From Bacillota bacterium (lineage in GTDB: Bacteria; Bacillota; Dehalobacteriia; UBA4068): 7,660 bases of DNA. Below the pieces are notes generated by a model, which saw only the letters and a program-made list of their open reading frames with translations, had not been told where the DNA came from and searched no databases. Every line of letters begins with the position of its first letter. The first letter of the stretch is position 1. Of this stretch, positions 4,563 through 7,660 are shown in pieces. The stretch is taken from contig JAFSIU010000173.1 in NCBI GenBank assembly GCA_017439615.1, forward strand, positions 1 to 7,660, read 5' to 3'. The position numbers and the translations under genes were made by a program.

Positions 4563-6182
4563 ATGAAAAAACTTCTTGCGGCTTTATGCCTGTTTTTGCT
4601 TCTTCTCTGTGGCTGCAGCCATGAAGAAGCCCCGGAAACAGGCATAACCACAGTATATCTTTATACCGCCAATGTGGTGAAAATGCAGGCTGAAAATTCT
4701 GTTTTCACCATTGATCCGGCTTTTGTCTCCACTGACAATGAGCTGTTTTTGGCGCGCCTGATTTTCTCGGGTCTGGTAAAAGAAAGCAATGACGGAATTA
4801 TCGGAGATCTGGCTGCCAAATGGCGTCTTTCAGAAGATAAGCTGACCTACACCTTCACCCTCAAAGACAATTTGTGCTTCAGTGACGGCACTCCGCTGAC
4901 CGTCAAGGACATCAAATTCAGTTGGGAAAGAGCACTGCGCATCACAGCTCCTAATGCCTATCTTTTCGAAAATATTGTCGGCGCAGATAGAATTCTTGCT
5001 GAAGAAGCCCGTGAGCTTGAAGGCTTCAGTATCCTCGATGAAAAAACCTTTTCTGTCAAGCTCAATGCTCCCGATGATGCCTTTTTGCATAAGCTTTGCA
5101 ATATAGGTGCCGTTGTTCTCAAAGAAAGTGAGCTTTTGGAGCATGGAACTCTGTTTGCTGCACCCTCCACGATGAAAAAAGCCTATCCCCTTCCCTCCGG
5201 AACAGGTCCTTACCGTATTTCAGAATGGCTCGAGGACAAACAGGCAACACTGACAGCCAATGAGCATTATTATGATGCCCAACCCTCCACGCGCCGCATT
5301 GAGATAGCATTCAATTCCACAGTAACCGATGCCCTGCTCAAGCTTGATTGGGGCGAATTGGATGCTGTTCAGAATGTACTTCCTTCGCAAATTCCTTATG
5401 GTATCAATGCAGAAGAGCTGGCAGCCATCAATTATAACAGCCATAGCTTCATGAGTATCATCATTAATCCGGACTGGATAGACAAAAACGAAGAAACACC
5501 TCTTTCCGGACGAGAAACCAGACTGGCACTCATGCAGCTTCTTGATGCTGATATTCTTAATGGAAAAGTTAATGAGAATTCTGCCCTCACGCAAACCGGT
5601 ATGACGGATTATTGGTATACCCTTGACACAGAGCTGCGCAAAATGCACGACTATTCACAAAAAGGCGATTTCAAACTCAGCTCCAAGCTGAAGGAATTAC
5701 CCATACTCTGCGGTCCTACCCAACAAGAAAAAGCAACAGCACTTGCCGCCGCCGAGCTGCTGCAGACACAAGGCATAAAATGCAATGTTTTTCAGCTTGA
5801 TTATGCCGATTTGCTGCCATATATGGAACAAGGCAAGGATTTTGCCCTGCTTATCTATGAATATAATGACAGAGGCAGCGATCTGCATGATTTCTTCCGC
5901 CTGTTCATTCAGGCAAATATTGAGCATTTCTTCCCGATCACCGAAGGCGAGGAGCTGACAAGCAAACAAAAAAATACCAATGCAAGCCATTCCGTATACA
6001 GAAAGCTCTTGACAGACAGCTTCAATGGTAATACTCAAGAAGAACAAACCGGGTTTTTGAAGCTCGAACAGGAATTATGCAGGCTTGGCTATCTGAAAAC
6101 ACTATGGTTTAACAGCGATTCTTTCACATATGATCCCAAAATAAGAAATATGAACACAAAACTGTCAGAAATTCTAAATTAA
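4563..6182 (+). CDS. Solute-binding lipoprotein of an ABC importer (oligopeptide/nickel type)
   Basis: A 539-residue extracytoplasmic binding protein of the SBP_bac_5 (DppA/OppA/NikA) family. The N-terminus is a lipoprotein signal: MKKLLAALCLFLLLLCGCS, with lipobox L15-C16-G17-C18 and C18 as the lipidated residue. Family blocks follow: a start segment with DPAFVSTDNELFLARLIFSGL, then YTFTLKDNLCFSDGTPL and KFSWERAL at about 96-127, and GTGPYRISEWL at about 214-224. The middle and C-terminal lobes are divergent, and the usual VRQALNYAIDR-like motif is degraded to ETRLALMQLLDADIL. I start at ATG 4563; a TTG directly before it is not needed, and the ribosome site is weak. It lies 33 bp after pncB and is probably in the same transcript. 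No permease or ATPase gene is in the window, so it is an orphan here. Its ligand cannot be read from the sequence. Confidence 0.88.
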   Translation: MKKLLAALCLFLLLLCGCSHEEAPETGITTVYLYTANVVKMQAENSVFTIDPAFVSTDNELFLARLIFSGLVKESNDGIIGDLAAKWRLSEDKLTYTFTLKDNLCFSDGTPLTVKDIKFSWERALRITAPNAYLFENIVGADRILAEEARELEGFSILDEKTFSVKLNAPDDAFLHKLCNIGAVVLKESELLEHGTLFAAPSTMKKAYPLPSGTGPYRISEWLEDKQATLTANEHYYDAQPSTRRIEIAFNSTVTDALLKLDWGELDAVQNVLPSQIPYGINAEELAAINYNSHSFMSIIINPDWIDKNEETPLSGRETRLALMQLLDADILNGKVNENSALTQTGMTDYWYTLDTELRKMHDYSQKGDFKLSSKLKELPILCGPTQQEKATALAAAELLQTQGIKCNVFQLDYADLLPYMEQGKDFALLIYEYNDRGSDLHDFFRLFIQANIEHFFPITEGEELTSKQKNTNASHSVYRKLLTDSFNGNTQEEQTGFLKLEQELCRLGYLKTLWFNSDSFTYDPKIRNMNTKLSEILN

Positions 6183-6185
6183 TGC

Positions 6186-6214
6186 TTGCATTTTGTTTTT
6201 TCTTATGATAGAAT
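6186..6214 (+). promoter_or_regulatory. Promoter of the tRNA-Leu gene
   Basis: -35 TTGCAT (6186-6191), 17-bp spacer, -10 TAGAAT (6209-6214). The expected start near 6221 is only a few bases before the mature tRNA 5' end. It begins 3 bp after the stop codon of the binding-protein gene. Confidence 0.7.
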
Positions 6215-6224
6215 AAATTCGCTT

Positions 6225-6307
6225 GCGGTAGTGCTGGAACTGGCAGACAGGCACGTTTGAGGGGCGTGTGCGAGAGCGTATGGGTTCAAGTCCCATCTAC
6301 CGCACCA
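6225..6307 (+). tRNA. tRNA-Leu, anticodon GAG
   Basis: An 83-nt gene with the CCA end encoded (6305-6307). The acceptor arms GCGGTAG (6225-6231) and CTACCGC (6297-6303) pair perfectly, with A73 following. The anticodon stem CACGT pairs with GCGTG (one G-U) around the loop TTGAGGG, giving anticodon GAG, which reads CUC/CUU Leu codons. The T arm is ATGGG-TTCAAGT-CCCAT. The long variable arm is that of a class II tRNA, as expected for Leu. Confidence 0.95.
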
Positions 6308-6310
6308 GCT

Positions 6311-6348
6311 AAAAGCAGATTTCGAAAGAAATCTGCTTTTATTTTTTT
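6311..6348 (+). terminator. Intrinsic terminator after tRNA-Leu
   Basis: A perfect 13-bp stem, AAAAGCAGATTTC (6311-6323) with GAAATCTGCTTTT (6328-6340), is closed by a GAAA tetraloop and followed by A and seven T. It begins 3 nt after the tRNA CCA. It likely also ends read-through from the coaE-pncB-binding protein unit, since no other terminator lies between. Confidence 0.93.
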
Positions 6349-6501
6349 CTGTTTTATCCTATACAGTCAACAGAAATGCCAATGTCCAAACCGAAGTTTG
6401 CCGGCAAAACATATTTTCAAAATCCGTATAAAAATATACGAAATAGTTAATACGAACAATTGTTGAGATTGACTGCATTATTTGCTATGCAGCTTATCTT
6501 A
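6349..6501. other. Non-coding gap between converging transcripts
   Basis: I see no credible gene here. It holds a run of small symmetric elements: TTTGCCGGCAAA (6397-6408), CGTATA-aaaa-TATACG (6425-6440), AACAATTGTT (6455-6464) and CTGCAT/ATGCAG (6473-6478 and 6487-6492). No clear promoter is seen on either strand. Confidence 0.6.
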
Positions 6502-6545
6502 AAAAAGCATCTTTTTATCCTGATATGAATAAAAAGATGCTTTTT
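6502..6545 (-). terminator. Bidirectional intrinsic terminator, mainly for pnuC
   Basis: Perfect 17-bp arms at 6502-6518 and 6529-6545 enclose a 10-nt loop. The core is GCATC/GATGC flanked by A/T runs, so both strands end in a T-run. It lies 50 bp after the pnuC stop on the minus strand, and would also stop rightward transcripts from entering pnuC. Confidence 0.9.
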
Positions 6546-6595
6546 GCTGCTTATGGCTTCAAACTGTTTTCTGTTTTCCCAATACATTTTCTGAA

Positions 6596-7294
6596 TCATT
6601 CCGTCTTTGCAATTGCCTGACGCTTTTTCATCCGCTGCCAATTGACGAAACCATATATATCATTGAAAAGGAACATAATGAAGCATATCATCATCGGCAG
6701 ATAGGAGATATCCTCAATTGTTGCCAGCAGCCAAAGTACTATGAGTACAATGTCATTGAGAATATACCCCACAGCATAATATGCGCTGCGATATACCTCA
6801 AGATAAGCCGCCAGAAAGCTTGTTGCAATAGAAACAGTGCTGACGATCAGATTTGCAGTATCAAGCCACTTCAGCAAAAAATAAAAAATAATCGTTATCG
6901 CGATGGTCAGAACAGCCACTGTGAAACGCTGACGCGCAGAAAGCTCAGCGACCTCAACCTCGCTGCTGCCCTCGCCGGTATGCTTTATCCATGTATATAA
7001 GGCGATCACTGCAATCGGTACACAAAGCACCATATAAGTTATCATTTCTCCATAATAACGGAAATGAAAAGAAATGATGCCATAAAGCACAGAGAAAGCT
7101 ATCATCAATATCTGACCGAAAATATGCCCTTTGGCAATGAAGATAAGCGATGTAACACCGATACAAGAAGCGATAACCTTCATCAGCTCATTGCTGCCGG
7201 CCCAAAGAAATGAACCTATGATGGCAGCAAGAGAAATCAGCCACAAAGCCCATTCAAATTTTGTAAAAGTTCTGAATGCCTTGAATATCCGCAT
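6596..7294 (-). CDS. pnuC: PnuC-family vitamin B precursor transporter
   Basis: PnuC proteins let nicotinamide riboside (or, in related branches, thiamine or other nucleoside-like vitamins) cross the inner membrane by facilitated diffusion coupled to phosphorylation inside the cell. The 232 residues hold seven or eight hydrophobic segments (about 15-31, 36-53, 58-76, 83-102, 124-142, 147-165, 170-192 and 197-212), in line with the family. Recognisable blocks are YGIISFHFRYYGEMITYM (71-88), ALYTWIKH (98-105) in the loop between the halves, YAVGYILNDIVLIVLW (173-188) and FNDIYGFVNWQRM (210-222). GGGAGG stands 4-5 nt before the ATG. It is a single-gene unit with its own promoter and terminator. 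Nicotinamide riboside is favoured by the nearby pncB, but substrate type is not proven by sequence alone. Confidence 0.87.
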   Translation of the reverse strand: MRIFKAFRTFTKFEWALWLISLAAIIGSFLWAGSNELMKVIASCIGVTSLIFIAKGHIFGQILMIAFSVLYGIISFHFRYYGEMITYMVLCVPIAVIALYTWIKHTGEGSSEVEVAELSARQRFTVAVLTIAITIIFYFLLKWLDTANLIVSTVSIATSFLAAYLEVYRSAYYAVGYILNDIVLIVLWLLATIEDISYLPMMICFIMFLFNDIYGFVNWQRMKKRQAIAKTE

Positions 7295-7316
7295 TTTTCC
7301 TCCCAGAGAATAACAC

Positions 7317-7334
7317 GCCTGTCAAAAAACAGGC
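7317..7334 (-). promoter_or_regulatory. Small hairpin in the pnuC leader
   Basis: GCCTG (7317-7321) and CAGGC (7330-7334) form a 5-bp stem with an 8-nt loop in the predicted leader of about 47 nt, some 20 nt before the pnuC start. Some pnuC genes of Bacillota carry an NAD+-II riboswitch near the ribosome site. I cannot confirm such a structure here. Confidence 0.35.
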
Positions 7335-7379
7335 AATAGCTTAATATATTATACAGCAAATTCGCATTCAGGCAATAGC
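7330..7379 (-). repeat. 11-bp direct repeat flanking the pnuC promoter
   Basis: CAGGCAATAGC occurs at 7330-7340 and again at 7369-7379, 39 bp apart. One copy overlaps the -35 box and the other lies at or just after the predicted transcription start. This arrangement fits paired binding sites of a repressor. Confidence 0.55.
7348..7375 (-). promoter_or_regulatory. Promoter of pnuC
   Basis: On the minus strand: -35 TTGCCT (7375-7370), 16-bp spacer, perfect -10 TATAAT (7353-7348). The expected start is near 7341. Confidence 0.7.
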
Positions 7380-7405
7380 CATATATAGAGTTTTTAAAAT
7401 AAATA

Positions 7406-7434
7406 ATGACATATCTGCTCTTTTCAATTAAAAT
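7406..7434 (+). promoter_or_regulatory. Promoter for the acyltransferase gene
   Basis: -35 ATGACA (7406-7411), 17-bp spacer, -10 TAAAAT (7429-7434); each box is one base off consensus. The start near 7441 leaves a very short leader that still contains the ribosome site AGAGAGG. It diverges from the pnuC promoter. Confidence 0.5.
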
Positions 7435-7457
7435 ATAAATATAAGAGAGGTAAAAAT

Positions 7458-7660
7458 ATGAAAATAGAAATTAAACAATCTTCGCTGCAGAAAGTCCTGC
7501 AAATCCCTGCTCCCAAAAGGAAACGCCCCGCAAGACCTTATGTTCTCTTACGCCTTATATTAAGGATTTTTTCCATTATCCAGCTTTGGGGTACCGGATT
7601 TACTTACAGCAGACATAATATGGAAAAACTTGATGAACCATGCCTGATTCTGATGAATCA
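7458..7660 (+). CDS. PlsC-like acyltransferase, N-terminal part only
   Basis: The first 67 codons of a gene cut by the right edge. The N-terminus is basic (PAPKRKRPARP near 18-28), followed by a hydrophobic stretch VLLRLILRIFSIIQLW, then FTYSRHNMEKLDEPCLILMNH. The last residues match the approach to the NHxxxxD box of 1-acyl-sn-glycerol-3-phosphate acyltransferases, with Asn-His at the very end of the window; the Asp lies outside. Such enzymes transfer an acyl group to lysophosphatidic acid or a related lipid at the membrane. The ATG follows AGAGAGG. The family call rests on this short stretch, so the exact substrate is open. Confidence 0.65.
   Translation, partial: MKIEIKQSSLQKVLQIPAPKRKRPARPYVLLRLILRIFSIIQLWGTGFTYSRHNMEKLDEPCLILMN

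Noticed and set aside
5220..6047. Minus-strand open frames of 142 and 116 codons opposite the solute-binding protein gene.
   Set aside because: They are shadows of the confident plus-strand lipoprotein gene and lack ribosome sites and family features.
6257..6466. A 69-codon plus-strand open frame starting inside the tRNA.
   Set aside because: It begins within the tRNA-Leu gene and reads through the terminator hairpin, so it cannot be a real gene.

Overview
The window looks like chromosomal DNA of a low-to-mid-GC member of the Bacillota (Firmicutes), perhaps an anaerobic clostridium or Negativicute. The reasons are strong AGGAGG-type ribosome sites, sigma-A promoters with 17-bp spacers, an electron-transfer PyrK subunit (typical of class 1B dihydroorotate dehydrogenase), a tRNA gene with an encoded CCA end, and many short intrinsic terminators. 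I see no phage genes, transposase, CRISPR array or rRNA. The genus assignment is inference only.

Left block (1-1450, minus strand): a cyclophilin-type prolyl isomerase, then pyrK, then the first 34 codons of an unrecognised gene whose start overlaps the pyrK stop by 8 bp. A good promoter with a 10-bp-arm palindrome over its -10 box lies upstream of the isomerase and could drive all three.

Second block (1658-2611, minus strand): a two-gene unit of a YeeE/YedE-type sulfur- or selenium-species transporter and a small cysteine-rich ArsR-family repressor. It has a strong promoter, and a perfect ATATAGAT-N4-ATCTATAT palindrome at the predicted transcription start. It reads as a self-regulated import/sensing module.

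Third block (2735-6348, plus strand): coaE (last step of CoA synthesis), pncB (nicotinate phosphoribosyltransferase, first step of NAD salvage from nicotinate), and an orphan oligopeptide/nickel-type solute-binding lipoprotein, closely spaced behind one promoter. A tRNA-Leu(GAG) with its own promoter and a strong terminator follow.

Right block (6502-7660): a pnuC-type transporter on the minus strand, with a bidirectional terminator at its 3' end and a promoter flanked by an 11-bp direct repeat. Diverging from it is the start of a PlsC-like acyltransferase, cut by the window edge. PncB and PnuC both feed NAD synthesis (nicotinate and, if the transporter is a true PnuC, nicotinamide riboside), so the right half has a cofactor-salvage flavour. 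No clearly new system is evident. The most interesting points are the transporter/ArsR unit with its operator, the two other operator-like repeats, and the orphan binding protein in a cofactor operon.
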